From Streptomyces sp. TSRI0281 (GTDB lineage Bacteria > Actinomycetota > Actinomycetes > Streptomycetales > Streptomycetaceae): DNA of 64,000 nt. Where the stretch lies: the NCBI RefSeq assembly GCF_001905125.1, contig NZ_LWLE01000001.1:62001-126000 (forward strand). The letters run 5' to 3'. Made by a program: the position numbers and the translations under genes. Positions within the stretch are counted from its first letter, which is position 1. Each line of letters begins with the position of its first letter. Below the pieces are notes generated by a model, which worked only from the letters and a program-made list of their open reading frames with translations, was not told where the DNA came from and ran no database searches. This document shows, piece by piece, positions 15,711 to 24,573 of the stretch.

Positions 15711-17150
15711 TCAATGGCTGTCGGACTTGATCGCCGATGGCTCGGCCCGGCTGTCGTCCGGCCGGTCGGGCTGTGCGTCCGTGCCCCGGCCCGACGTGAT
15801 CGCCCATCGGGCCAGCAGGAAGGAGAAGGGGGTGACGAGCACTCCCGCGGCCAGGGCGGCGGCGTTCTTGTCCATGTCCAGGCCGCTGACCGCGAGATGG
15901 AGCAGGGCACCCGACGCCACGAGGTTGATGACACTCGACAGGGGGTAGCGCGCGAACCCGCGCCAGGTCGGCTTCGTCCCCACGGTGATGTAGGAGTTGA
16001 GCAGGAACGAGCCGATGAAGCTGACCGTGAAACCCACCGCATGGGCGGCCAGATACGGAATCCGCTGGTTCAGCACGTAGTAGACGGCCATGTACACCGC
16101 CGTGTTCACGCATCCGATCAGCACGAAGGAGGCGAACTGGCGCATGGTGCGCGACCGGCCGGACGCGAGTTCACTCAGCTCCCCCGTGGCGACCGGTTCA
16201 GGTTTTCCCGGCAGCGCCGGGCACGATTCGCTTGTTTCCCTGACGACATAGGGGGGACGGTGTTTCGCCTCGTGGTAAATGCGTCCCACGTATTCGCCGA
16301 TGACTCCGAGCGTGACCAGCTGAATTCCGCTGAGCGCCACGACGGCGGTGAGCAGGGTGGCGTAGCCGGGTGTGTCCGCACCGTTCAGCAAGACGTTCAC
16401 GATGGTCCACAGGGCATAGGCGAGTGCCGATACGAAGACCCAGAATCCGGTGTAGATGGCCAGCCGCAAGGGGCGGTTGTTGAAGGACAGCAATCCGTCG
16501 ATGCCGTAGTTCAGCAGCCTCTTGCTTCCCCATTTCGACTGACCGGCCGCGCGTTCCCGGTTCCGGTACCGGAAGCTGACCGTATCGAAGCCGATCCAGG
16601 AGAAGATCCCCTTCGAGAAGCGATTGCTCTCCGGAAGCGAGAGCACACTCTCCACGGCCCGTCGTGACAGCAGCCGGAAATCCCCGGAGCCGTCCAGGAC
16701 TTCCACGTCCATGCAGCGGCGGACCAGCGCGTAGTAGGTGTGGCTGAGGGCGTTGCGCAGCACTCCGTCGCCGGTCCGGTCCCGTCGCGGAATCACCTGG
16801 TCGTAGCCGTGCCGGTGCAGTTCCAGCATGCGGGGAATGAGTTCGGGCGGATGTTGGAGGTCCGCGTCCATCAGTACGACCGCGGCGCCCCGGGACATAC
16901 GGAGCCCGGCGAGCATGGCGGCTTCCTTGCCGAAGTTCCGGCTGAACGCGGTGTACCGGACGCGCTTGTCCACGGCCGCGAGACCGCCCAGCAGTAAGCG
17001 CGTCCCATCGGTGCTGCCGTCGTCCACATAGCAGATTTCCAGCTCGCCGCCCAAGGGCCCCAGGGCGGCGATCAGTGTGGTGTGAAAGGTCTCGATCGCT
17101 TCGGCCTCGTTGAAACACGGCACCACGACCGTCAGCTGAAGGGCAGTCAT
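15711..17150 (-). CDS. GtrB-GtrA fusion: polyprenyl-phosphate glycosyltransferase with flippase-like domain
   Basis: 479 residues. Residues 1-230 are a GT2 transferase ([44 protein letters not shown]), followed by two helices typical of GtrB. Residues about 335-440 form a four-helix GtrA domain ([20 protein letters not shown]...). GtrB loads a sugar on undecaprenyl phosphate and GtrA is thought to flip it; here both are one polypeptide. ATG 17150 has GGGGAG 7 nt upstream. Leu52 is encoded by TTA (16995-16997 on the plus strand is TAA), so translation should depend on bldA tRNA. The product likely decorates envelope glycopolymer with the DUF6056 protein. Confidence 0.9.
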   Translation of the reverse strand: MTALQLTVVVPCFNEAEAIETFHTTLIAALGPLGGELEICYVDDGSTDGTRLLLGGLAAVDKRVRYTAFSRNFGKEAAMLAGLRMSRGAAVVLMDADLQHPPELIPRMLELHRHGYDQVIPRRDRTGDGVLRNALSHTYYALVRRCMDVEVLDGSGDFRLLSRRAVESVLSLPESNRFSKGIFSWIGFDTVSFRYRNRERAAGQSKWGSKRLLNYGIDGLLSFNNRPLRLAIYTGFWVFVSALAYALWTIVNVLLNGADTPGYATLLTAVVALSGIQLVTLGVIGEYVGRIYHEAKHRPPYVVRETSESCPALPGKPEPVATGELSELASGRSRTMRQFASFVLIGCVNTAVYMAVYYVLNQRIPYLAAHAVGFTVSFIGSFLLNSYITVGTKPTWRGFARYPLSSVINLVASGALLHLAVSGLDMDKNAAALAAGVLVTPFSFLLARWAITSGRGTDAQPDRPDDSRAEPSAIKSDSH

Positions 17151-17302
17151 TCCCACGCTCCCCGGAATCGGCTGACCGCCTGTCTCTTCGTGACACGGCC
17201 CCGTCCACTGTGCGGCCTTCTGTCATTCCGCACAGCTATCCGGACTCCGAACGCGCGGAACCCCTCTCCTTTTCATACGAACAGCGCACGCGGCGCCCCG
17301 CC

Positions 17303-17524
17303 TCAGTTCGTGTACCGATGCGCTTCGCCGCCGCGCCACTCGACAAGCGCCGGGGTGTCCAGGGCCCGATCCGGGTCCTCCAGCCCGGCCTCTTCGAGGA
17401 AGGTGACGAGGTCGTGGTCGCTGTGCGCAATCCCGAGCGTTTCCGACCGACCGTTGATGTGGACGGTCACCAGCCGGCCACCGGCCGACGTCGGGGCGTG
17501 GATGACTATCGGGGGAATCGCCAT
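17303..17524 (-). CDS. Small conserved hypothetical protein
   Basis: 73 residues from ATG 17524 (MAIPPIVIHAPTSAGGRLVT) with VHINGRSETLGIAHSDHDL and FLEEAGLEDPDRAL. Soluble, acidic, with no recognised domain. A TTG at 17599 would extend the N-terminus, but the start chosen begins with the first plausible beta-strand. Lies between the gtr operon and a divergent NTF2-like gene. Confidence 0.55.
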   Translation of the reverse strand: MAIPPIVIHAPTSAGGRLVTVHINGRSETLGIAHSDHDLVTFLEEAGLEDPDRALDTPALVEWRGGEAHRYTN

Positions 17525-17673
17525 GCCACCAGGCTCGTCCTTGAGGGAGATCTCCGCATCCGGCGTGGTCCGGTCGCGTGACACGGCCCGCCGCCCCAAG
17601 CGTCTCGCGTGACCGGTCGGCCGGTTGTGCCCGCGGGGTCGGTGCGCGGCGGGCCGGGTGCTACCGTCCCGCC

Positions 17674-18072
17674 ATGTCCAAGACCGAGATCGACGCGGTG
17701 ACCGCCGAGTTCTTCGGCGCCTTCGACAACCGGGGCGGCCAGGGCGCCGACGTGGCCCGGATCCGTCGGCTGCTGCTTCCCGGCGGTGTGATCGTCAAGA
17801 CCGGCCCGGACTTCACCGTCCAGACCGTGGAGGAGTTCATCGAGCCTCGCCAACGGCTGCTGTCCGACGGCCGGCTGGTCGAGTTCTCCGAGTGGGAGAC
17901 CTCCGAACGGACCGATATCGCGGGCGACATCGCCTCACGGTTCGGTGAGTACCGCAAGTCCGGAATCCTGGACGGGGAACCGTTCGAGGGTGGCGGTACC
18001 AAGACCATCCAGTTCGTCCGTACCTCCGCGGGCTGGCGGATCTCCGCGTTCGCCTGGTACGACCGGCCCTGA
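17674..18072 (+). CDS. NTF2-like (SnoaL/DUF4440-type) fold protein
   Basis: 132 residues, MSKTEIDAVTAEFFGAFDNR at the N-terminal helix, then a curved sheet with RLLLPGGVIVKTGPDF, VQTVEEFIEPRQRLL and a C-terminal FVRTSAGWRISAFAWYDRP strand. Length and pattern fit the NTF2-like superfamily used for ligand binding or small isomerase/hydrolase chemistry. No catalytic set can be assigned. ATG 17674. A terminator with converging membrane gene follows. Confidence 0.7.
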   Translation: MSKTEIDAVTAEFFGAFDNRGGQGADVARIRRLLLPGGVIVKTGPDFTVQTVEEFIEPRQRLLSDGRLVEFSEWETSERTDIAGDIASRFGEYRKSGILDGEPFEGGGTKTIQFVRTSAGWRISAFAWYDRP

Positions 18073-18125
18073 ACCGTCCTACACGCTCTGAACCGCTCTG
18101 AACCGTCCTGACACGCCCTGGCCCC

Positions 18126-18169
18126 CATGACCCGCCCTGAGCGCGAACGCGGGCGCCGGGCGGGTCATG
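18126..18169. terminator. Bidirectional terminator between converging genes
   Basis: CATGACCCGCCC (18126-18137) pairs with GGGCGGGTCATG (18158-18169). The loop itself is GC-rich and partly paired. Upstream (18068-18120) the phrase CTGAACCG(T)CCT is repeated several times. Confidence 0.85.
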
Positions 18170-18223
18170 GAGGGCCGACTCCCCCGCCGAGGTGTGACGG
18201 CGGGGAAGTCCGGGTCGAACGCC

Positions 18224-18646
18224 TCAGATCTTGCCGTCGGGCTGGTAGGTGCTCAGCGACCAGATGACGAAGAGCCCGATGGCGACGGTGATCAGGGCCC
18301 AGATGGGCTGGTACGGCAGGAACATGAAGTTGGCGATGACGCTCAGTGCGGCGAGGGCGATACCGGCACCGCGCGCCCAGGTGAACGCCTTGAGCAGCCC
18401 GTAGCCGGTGATGACCAGGACGATGCCGAGGATCAGGTGGATCCAGCCCCAGCCGGTCAGGTTGAACTTGAAGATGTAGTCGCCGAACCGGGTGTAGATG
18501 TCGTCCTTGGCGATGGCGGCGATGCCCTGGAAGATGCCGAGGATGCCCTCGATGAGCATCAGGACACCCGCGAAGACAAGGCCGCCGGTGGCCCAGGAGC
18601 GCGCCGTGGACGGCGGTGTCCGGTGCTGCTGCGCCGAGTTACTCAT
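18224..18646 (-). CDS. Four-helix membrane protein (DUF7144-type)
   Basis: 140 residues with four membrane helices: GGLVFAGVLMLIEGILGIFQ, then an IAAIAKDDIYTRFGDYIF extracytoplasmic loop, GWGWIHLILGIVLVITGY, the third around AGIALAALSVIANFMFL, and WALITVAIGLFVIWSL. The loop and GWGW motif are typical of a Streptomyces/Actinobacteria family of unknown function. ATG 18646 with GGAGG 8 nt upstream is clear. Confidence 0.8.
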   Translation of the reverse strand: MSNSAQQHRTPPSTARSWATGGLVFAGVLMLIEGILGIFQGIAAIAKDDIYTRFGDYIFKFNLTGWGWIHLILGIVLVITGYGLLKAFTWARGAGIALAALSVIANFMFLPYQPIWALITVAIGLFVIWSLSTYQPDGKI

Positions 18647-18861
18647 GGGATGACCTCCGTAATCCTGTCGACCAACCCTGATATTCAGGGTGCGGTCTAC
18701 GCATCCTGAGGCTCCGCCGCCCGGGGGCGTGCGGCCAGCCGGACGCGGCCATACGGGTGAAATCTGCGGGCATGTGCGTACGGGGGAGGACGAGGCGCGG
18801 GGCGGCGGGGGCGGCGGGGGCCGCGGCGCTGGGGGCCGTGCCTGCCGAGGGGCAGTTCCGC

Positions 18862-19483
18862 GTGCCAGACATCGACCGTCCTGATGTGGCCGTCGCGCTG
18901 GTCGAGGTGGTGGCTGTCGACGGCCGGGAGAGGCAGCGCGCCGCGACGGACGCGATATCCGCGCACTGGTGGTCGGGCGCGTGGCCCGCGGAGCTGGTGT
19001 CCCTCAGCTGCTATGCGAGCACCGACGGCGCCTGGGTGCTGGCCTACGCGCAGTGGTCGTCCGACGAGGCGCCGCACGGTTCCCTGCGGCAGGAGACGAG
19101 CGTGTCGCGCGGGGGGGGCGGCGTGGGAAGCGGCCGGCGCGAGGCCGTCCGGGGCCGTGCCGTTCCGGCTGTACCGGGTGGTGCGGGGCGGCAGGGTCAC
19201 CGACGCGGACCCGGTACCCGAGTGCTTCCCGGCGGCGGTGTTCCCGATGGCCGGCGAGGAGGCCGCCCGCCAGGACTATCCCGGCGCCATTGCCACCAAT
19301 TTCCCTATCGGTCTGGACGGCGGCAGCGTTCTCGTACTGTCGGAATGGGTGTCGGAGAAATAAGCCGCCGATCATATCGAGGAAGTGATCCAGCCGTTGC
19401 TCGACCAGGCGGGCGGCGGTGACCCCGAGGTTCTTTACGCCCATTGTCTGACGCTGGAAGCACCAGAAATACCTGCGACCTGA
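18862..19483 (+). pseudogene. Broken antibiotic-biosynthesis-monooxygenase-like (ABM) gene
   Basis: Two ABM-like repeats are readable. The first runs from GTG 18862 (VPDIDRPDVAVALVEVVAV...WVLAYAQWSSDEAPHG) in one frame. At a run of eight Gs (19111-19118) the frame shifts, and the second half (VPFRLYRVVRGG...ATNFPIGLDGGSVLVLSEW) continues one frame over. A TAA at 19361-19363 then interrupts it, after which the same frame goes on as AADHIEEVIQPLLDQAGGG to TGA 19481-19483. One slippage plus one nonsense codon make it nonfunctional unless the G-run slips. A start at ATG 18772 is also open. Confidence 0.7.
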
Positions 19484-19508
19484 GCGCTGCGGACATCGGA
19501 GAGGACCG

Positions 19509-21128
19509 GTGGAAGTGCGCGGGGACCGGGGTGCGTGCGAACCCGCCTCGCCCATGAGCCGCCAAGTCCTGTCACTGCTGCTCGCCCACGCCAATCACGT
19601 CGTGACGCTGGAGAGCCTGGTGGAGGAGCTCTGGGGGGACGCGCCCCCACGGCTCGCGCGCAAGACGGTGCAGACGTACATCTACCACGTACGCAAGGCG
19701 CTGCGGGAGGGCACGCAGGGCACCGACGGCACGGCTCGGGCGGAGGGCACCACCGCAGCGGACGGCGCGGAGGACCGGGAACCGCCGCGGATGGAGACGG
19801 AGTCGCGCGGGTACCGGCTCCGGGTGGCGAAGGGGCAGCTCGACCTCTGGCACTTCGAGGAGCTCTGCGCGGCCGGGCAGGCCGCGCAGAGCAGGGGAGA
19901 TGCCCGCGCCACGTCCGACGCGTACCGCGAAGCGCTCGCCCTGTGGCGGGGGCGGCCGTTCTCCGGGTCGGCGGCCGGTGTGCAGCTCTCGGCGCAGCAG
20001 GCCCGGCTGGAGGACCTCCGGATGGGTGCCCTGGAGCGGCGCGTCGAGGCCGACATGGCGCTCGGACACCACCGTGAACTGCTGAGCGAGCTCAAGGGGC
20101 TCGCGATCGATCACCCGTTGAGCGAGGTGATCTACGGGCAGCTCATGACCGCGGCGACGCGGTCGGGTCAGCGGCAGGTGGCCCTCGACGCCTACAGCAG
20201 GCTGCGGGCGGCGATGCTCGCCGAACTCGGCCTGGAACCCTCGACCGGGCTCAGGAGTCTTCAACAGAGCGTCCTGGAGGACGCCGCGCCTCCCGGCGGC
20301 CGAGCCGCGGCGCCGACGGGTACCTGGGCGGCGCCCGCCTCCCCGGCCGAACTCCCGCCCGGGATGGCCGACTGCGTGGCCCGGCAGCGGGACGTGTCGG
20401 GCATCGTGGCCGCGGTCGGGCCGGTCGGCGCGGGTGCGGACGGACCGTCTGCGGTACGGGTCGCCCTGGTGACAGGGGCCGTGGGCACCGGGAAGACGGC
20501 GACGGCGGTGCAGGCCGCCCACCGGCTCCGCTCGCACTACCCCGGCGGCCAGCTCTTCACCACGCTCCACCGCCCGGACGGCACCCCTGTCCCCGCCCGT
20601 GAAGCGCTGGCGTCGCTGCCGCTGTCCTCGGGGTACGCCGCCGAGCGCCTGCCGGACACGGCGGAGGACATGGCCAGGCTCTTTCGCAGCTGGACCTCGG
20701 AACGCCAGATGCTGGTGGTGCTCGATGACGCCTCCTCCGGCGAGCAGGTGATTCCGCTGCTGCCGAGCAGTCCGGGCTGGTCGGTGGTCATCACCTCGCG
20801 CCGGCGGCTGGAGGGCCTGCCCGGCGCGGTCACCACGGTCCCGCAGCCCATCCTGGAGCGGGACCTCTGGCAGGCGGCGGCGCTGTCGGGGCCGCGTCCG
20901 GGCGAGTTCAGCCAGCTGGTGGAATCCCTCGTCGCCTCCCACTTCCTGGAGTTCCGCGACAGCCGCGAGGGCCCGGCGTTCGCCGTGCCGGTCCTGACCC
21001 GGCTGGCGCTGCCCGGCCGGACGAGGCCGGCCCGGCGGCATCCCCCGCGCGAGGTCGCCACCGGCACGAGGGGCGGCAGTGGCCACGGCGCCCCGGGCTC
21101 GCCCGTGCCGGCCGGGGCGCCGCAGTGA
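19509..21128 (+). CDS. SARP-family regulator with truncated NB-ARC half
   Basis: 539 residues. The N-terminal OmpR-like winged helix (about 1-110: LLLAHANHVVTLESLVEELW) begins abruptly at VEVRGD, lacking the usual first beta-strand. The BTAD helices (about 115-260) include DLWHFEELCAAG and LGLEPSTGLRSLQ. A P-loop domain follows (VTGAVGTGKTATAVQAAHRL, MLVVLDDASS, VVITSRRRLEGL) and stops shortly after, without TPRs, so it is much shorter than AfsR. GTG 19509 has GGAGAGG 4 nt upstream. Likely a transcription activator; the missing C-terminus may be a truncation. Confidence 0.82.
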   Translation: MEVRGDRGACEPASPMSRQVLSLLLAHANHVVTLESLVEELWGDAPPRLARKTVQTYIYHVRKALREGTQGTDGTARAEGTTAADGAEDREPPRMETESRGYRLRVAKGQLDLWHFEELCAAGQAAQSRGDARATSDAYREALALWRGRPFSGSAAGVQLSAQQARLEDLRMGALERRVEADMALGHHRELLSELKGLAIDHPLSEVIYGQLMTAATRSGQRQVALDAYSRLRAAMLAELGLEPSTGLRSLQQSVLEDAAPPGGRAAAPTGTWAAPASPAELPPGMADCVARQRDVSGIVAAVGPVGAGADGPSAVRVALVTGAVGTGKTATAVQAAHRLRSHYPGGQLFTTLHRPDGTPVPAREALASLPLSSGYAAERLPDTAEDMARLFRSWTSERQMLVVLDDASSGEQVIPLLPSSPGWSVVITSRRRLEGLPGAVTTVPQPILERDLWQAAALSGPRPGEFSQLVESLVASHFLEFRDSREGPAFAVPVLTRLALPGRTRPARRHPPREVATGTRGGSGHGAPGSPVPAGAPQ

Positions 21129-21200
21129 GCCGTCCGCCATGCGCCACCCTTTCCCGCCATACGCCCACGTCTGTTGCATGAGTCACACCAGACCACTAGA

Positions 21201-21218
21201 TTGAACTCACTGGTTCAA
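21201..21218. promoter_or_regulatory. Palindromic operator candidate TTGAAC-N6-GTTCAA
   Basis: A perfect 6-bp inverted repeat, TTGAAC at 21201-21206 and GTTCAA at 21213-21218, lies 22 bp before the SDR start codon. Position and symmetry fit a TetR/MarR-class operator; no such regulator is next to it. Confidence 0.6.
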
Positions 21219-21239
21219 CCCATGGCAAGGAGACTCCTG

Positions 21240-22064
21240 GTGAAGAACATCGTGATTCAGGGCGGCACGGACGGGATGGGCCGGGCCCTGGGGCTCGCCC
21301 GGCTGCACCGTGGCGACGCCGTCCTCATCATCGGGCGCGATGCCGCGAAGGGGGCGTCCTTCCTCGCCGAGGCGGCTGCCACGGGAGCCGGGGAACGGGC
21401 CACGTTCGTCCAGGCGGATCTGAGCCTGATCAGCGAGAACCAGCGGGTCATCGAGAGCATCGCGGCGCGGTTCCCCACGCTGGACGCCCTCGTGCTGTGC
21501 GCACGGCACTACCTCTCGGCACGCCGTGAGACGGCGGAAGGCATCGAGGGCACCTTCGCCCTGTTCTATCTGAGCCGGTTCCTGCTCGGCCACGGTCTGC
21601 GCCCCCTGCTGGAGAAGGGCGAACAGCCGGTCATCATGAACGTGGCGGGTCCGGGAAGCCCGATGGGCGAGATCCACTGGGCCGACCTGGAGATGAAGCG
21701 CGACTACAACGGACTGGTCGCCCAGATGCAGGGCGGCAAGGCGAACGACCTGCTCGGTGTCGCGTTCGCGGAGGAGTACGGGACGGGCGCCATCCGGTAC
21801 GTGCTGTTCAACCCGGGCAGCGTGTCCACCAGCTTCTCCGGCGAGTACGACCCCGCGACGAAGGCCCACATCGAGGGGATGAAGCGGATGGCGAAGCCGG
21901 TGGAGGCGGGCATCGCGCCGATCCTCACCGTCCTCGACGCGCCGCCCGCCGAACCGGTGAGCGCCTTCGTCGAAGGCCGGCGGATGGGGCTGACGGACAA
22001 GTCCTTCGACACGCACGACGCGAAGCGACTCGCCACCCTGACCCGGGAACTGCTGGCACGCTGA
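21240..22064 (+). CDS. SDR-family oxidoreductase (Rossmann protein)
   Basis: 274 residues. The cofactor loop IVIQGGTDGMGRALGLARL is an SDR-like glycine motif, with IIGRD after beta-2. The expected catalytic Ser-Tyr-Lys set is poorly conserved: VMNVAGPGS at the Ser position, and DYNGLVAQMQGGKA where YxxxK would be. It may therefore be an atypical or inactive-site SDR. GTG 21240 is chosen because AAGGAG lies 8 nt upstream; ATG 21222 is the longer option. A palindromic operator precedes it and an alpha/beta hydrolase follows 68 bp later, likely in one transcript. Confidence 0.8.
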   Translation: MKNIVIQGGTDGMGRALGLARLHRGDAVLIIGRDAAKGASFLAEAAATGAGERATFVQADLSLISENQRVIESIAARFPTLDALVLCARHYLSARRETAEGIEGTFALFYLSRFLLGHGLRPLLEKGEQPVIMNVAGPGSPMGEIHWADLEMKRDYNGLVAQMQGGKANDLLGVAFAEEYGTGAIRYVLFNPGSVSTSFSGEYDPATKAHIEGMKRMAKPVEAGIAPILTVLDAPPAEPVSAFVEGRRMGLTDKSFDTHDAKRLATLTRELLAR

Positions 22065-22132
22065 ACGGAGAACCGGGAACCGCCGGCCGCTGACCGGAGA
22101 CCCGGATCCTCCTCACCGAATCGGAGCTTCCC

Positions 22133-23209
22133 GTGACCCAGCCCCTCACGTCCCCGCCCCCGGTGACCGGCCCCGGCACCCCGGCCGCTTCCGGCGCATC
22201 CGGCGATTCCAGTGCTCCTGGCGCCTCCGTAACTCCCGGCGATTCCGGTGCTCCTGACACCACCGCATCTCCCAGCGCTTGCAGCACTCCTGACACCACC
22301 GCATCTTCCGGCGCTCCTGAACCCACCGTCGCCGGGATCGAGCTGGACGCGGACGGCCTCACCCTTTCCGGGCTGCTCGCCCTCCCTCGTACGGCGGACC
22401 CCAGGGCGGTGGTGGTGGCCCTGCACGGCGGCGGGATGCGTGCCGGGTACTTCCACGGGCAGGCCGATCCGGCCACCTCGCTGCTCTCCCTCGCCGCCGA
22501 CTGCGGCTACGCGGCCCTCGCGCTCGACCGGCCCGGCTACGGACGCTCGGCGCGCGAGGCTCCCGACGGGGTGGGACTCGCCGGACAGGCGGACCGGCTG
22601 CGGGCGGCGCTGGCGGCGTACGGGCGCGAACACCCCACCGGGGCGGGCTTCTTCCTGGTGGGGCACTCGCTGGGCGGGAAGGTCGCACTGGCCACCGCGG
22701 CGGGCTGGAGCGGGGACGGACTCCCGGGCACGGACGGGCTTCTGGGGGTGGACGTCTCCGGCGTCAGCGACCGGTGGGCCGTCGCCCCCACGCGGGTGAC
22801 CGGTACGGACGGGCGGCAGCGGCACGCTCTGCACTGGGGGCCGCCCTCCCTCTACCCGCCCGACACGTTCCGGCTGGCCCGGCCGCTGATCGCACCGATG
22901 CCCCCGATCGAGGCGACGGAGGCGGTGCACTGGCCCGAGACGTACGCCGAACTGGCCCCCTCGGTACGGGTCCCGGTGCGCCTCACGTTCGCGGAGCACG
23001 AGCGCTGGTGGCACATCGATCCGCCGACCCTGGAGGCGATGTCCGCACGGCTCGGCTCACCCCTGGTGCGTACCGAACACCTGGCGGACGCCGGACACAA
23101 CATCAGCCTCGGTCTGACGGCCCGCAGTTACCATCTGCGCGTCCTCGCCTTCCTGGAGGAGTGCCTCGGGCGCTCGCGGCGGCCGGTGTCCGTGCGAGGG
23201 GGCCGATGA
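22133..23209 (+). CDS. Alpha/beta hydrolase with low-complexity N-terminus
   Basis: 358 residues. The core from about residue 65 has the oxyanion segment VVVALHGGGMRAGYFHG, nucleophile elbow FLVGHSLGGKVAL (Ser in G-H-S-L-G), and a late His in LADAGHNISLG with an acidic residue before it. The first about 65 residues are a Ser/Pro/Thr/Ala tract from near-repeats of GGCGATTCCGGTGCTCCT-like DNA and are not part of the fold. GTG 22133 has GGAGC upstream. Esterase or lipase-like activity is expected; substrate unknown. Confidence 0.85.
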   Translation: MTQPLTSPPPVTGPGTPAASGASGDSSAPGASVTPGDSGAPDTTASPSACSTPDTTASSGAPEPTVAGIELDADGLTLSGLLALPRTADPRAVVVALHGGGMRAGYFHGQADPATSLLSLAADCGYAALALDRPGYGRSAREAPDGVGLAGQADRLRAALAAYGREHPTGAGFFLVGHSLGGKVALATAAGWSGDGLPGTDGLLGVDVSGVSDRWAVAPTRVTGTDGRQRHALHWGPPSLYPPDTFRLARPLIAPMPPIEATEAVHWPETYAELAPSVRVPVRLTFAEHERWWHIDPPTLEAMSARLGSPLVRTEHLADAGHNISLGLTARSYHLRVLAFLEECLGRSRRPVSVRGGR

Positions 23210-23250
23210 GGCCGCACCCGCCGGGAGCCCTGCCGCTGTCGCCGGGCGGC

Positions 23251-23799
23251 TCATCTGCGGACCATCTTGAACCCGACGCCCCGCACCGTGACGACCCGGT
23301 CGCTCGAACCGAGCTTGCGGCGCAGGCTGCTGATATGCGTGTCGATCGTGCGGCTGCGCCTGATGTCGGTGTCGTGCCAGATCTGCGAGAGGATCTGCCG
23401 CCTCGTGAAGACCGTCCCCGGTCTGGACGACAGCAGGCACAGCAGGTCGAACTCCTTCCGGGTGAGGGGTACGGCCCGTCCGTTCAGCCGTACCTCGCGG
23501 GTCTCCTGATGGATGACCAGCGGCCCCGGGTCCATGCCCCGGGCCGCCGCACGCCCGGCCCGGGACCGGCGCATCACGGCGGCCATCCGGGCCAGCGGCT
23601 CGCGGACGCCGTACGGCTTGGCCAGATAGTCGTCCGCGCCCGCCTGGAGCCCCAGCACCCGGTCCAGCTCACTGTCACGGGCGGTGACGGCGATGAGCGG
23701 GGTGTCGCACAGCGCGGAGATCGACCGGCGGATCTCCAGCCCGTCGACGTCCGGCAGGTCCAGGTCGAGCAGGATGAGGTCGGCGGTGTGGTGCTCCTC
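23251..23799 (-). pseudogene. OmpR-type response regulator lacking the receiver N-terminus
   Basis: The readable part starts at EEHHTADLILLDLDLPDVDG (phosphoacceptor Asp in LLDLDLPD), continues through TPLIAVTAR and GADDYLAKPYGVREPLA, and ends in an intact winged helix (LTRKEFDLLCLLSSRPG, RRSRTIDTHISSLRRKLG, VRGVGFKMV). The first about 45 receiver residues, including the acidic pair that binds Mg2+, are absent in all three frames upstream. The only in-frame conventional start (GTG 23658) would make just the effector part. Probably a deletion remnant; a short DNA-binding product is still possible. Confidence 0.65.
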
Positions 23800-23904
23800 G
23801 TACGGATGTCGTAGGACTGGCTGCCGTCTGCCGGAACGAGGTCGGCCAGCGCCTCGCAGGGCCGGCCGGGCGCGTCCGACACCGGGGCGGCGGGCGGCAG
23901 TTCA

Positions 23905-24482
23905 CGGTTGCGCGCCGCCCCGGTGCTGGCGGCGCCGCCCTACGGCGCGGTCGACCGCGCCGCGCTCCGGGCCGCCGGAGCCCATGCCTGTCTGACGCAC
24001 GACGCCGGCCGGGACGCGCTGGTCGCCGCCGTACGCGCGCTCGCACCCCGCACCGCCGAACGCGGCCTCGCGCCCGTCTCCGAGGAGGACTCCGCCCTCG
24101 GCCGGGAGGCCGCCGCGCTCTCGCCGCGCGAGTTACAGATGGTGCGGAGCGCCGCCGCCACCATGACCAACAGCAGTTCGCTCGCAGCCTCGGGATCACG
24201 ACCGGCACCGTCAAGCGCCATCTGCACGCGGCCTTGCGGAAGTTGGACGCCGTCTCCCGGCTGGACGCGGCGGCGCAGGCCCTCGCGTCCGGAGTCATCA
24301 CCGCGCCCGTGCCCACCGGACTGCCCGACTGGGCGGAAGTGCATCCGGACGCCCGTCCGACGGAGAAACACCCGACGGAGAAACACCCCACGGAGAATCA
24401 CCCGACGCAGAATCACCCGGCGGACGCGCACCTGGCGGCGCACCCGGCCTCGGCCCCCGGCTGGGAGAGCTGTGCCGCCTGA
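23905..24482 (+). pseudogene. LuxR-type response regulator remnant with frameshift and TTA codon
   Basis: Reads as the end of a receiver domain (AALRAAGAHACLTHDAGRDA) followed by the LuxR helix-turn-helix LSPRELQMVRSAAATMTNS. At about 24172 one base is missing; in the next frame it resumes QFARSLGITTGTVKRHLHAA to a stop at 24482. The N-terminal receiver is gone. Leu in PREL is TTA (24133-24135), a bldA codon. The C-terminal tail holds five 15-bp repeats (PTEKH type). It is divergent from the headless OmpR regulator, with about 105 bp of scar between. Confidence 0.65.
24358..24432. repeat. 15-bp tandem repeats encoding PTEKH-like units
   Basis: About five copies of a 15-bp unit (CGACGGAGAAACACC and variants) encode PTEKH, PTEKH, PTENH, PTQNH, PADAH at the tail of the LuxR-type remnant. 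The unit is in frame and looks like recent slippage expansion. Confidence 0.85.
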
Positions 24483-24573
24483 CCCGGACGCCGGCAGCGG
24501 ACCACCGTGCCGCGCCCGCCGGATACCGAGTGCCCCGCGCCGCCGTCCGGCACCCGTTTCGTAGGATCGGCCC

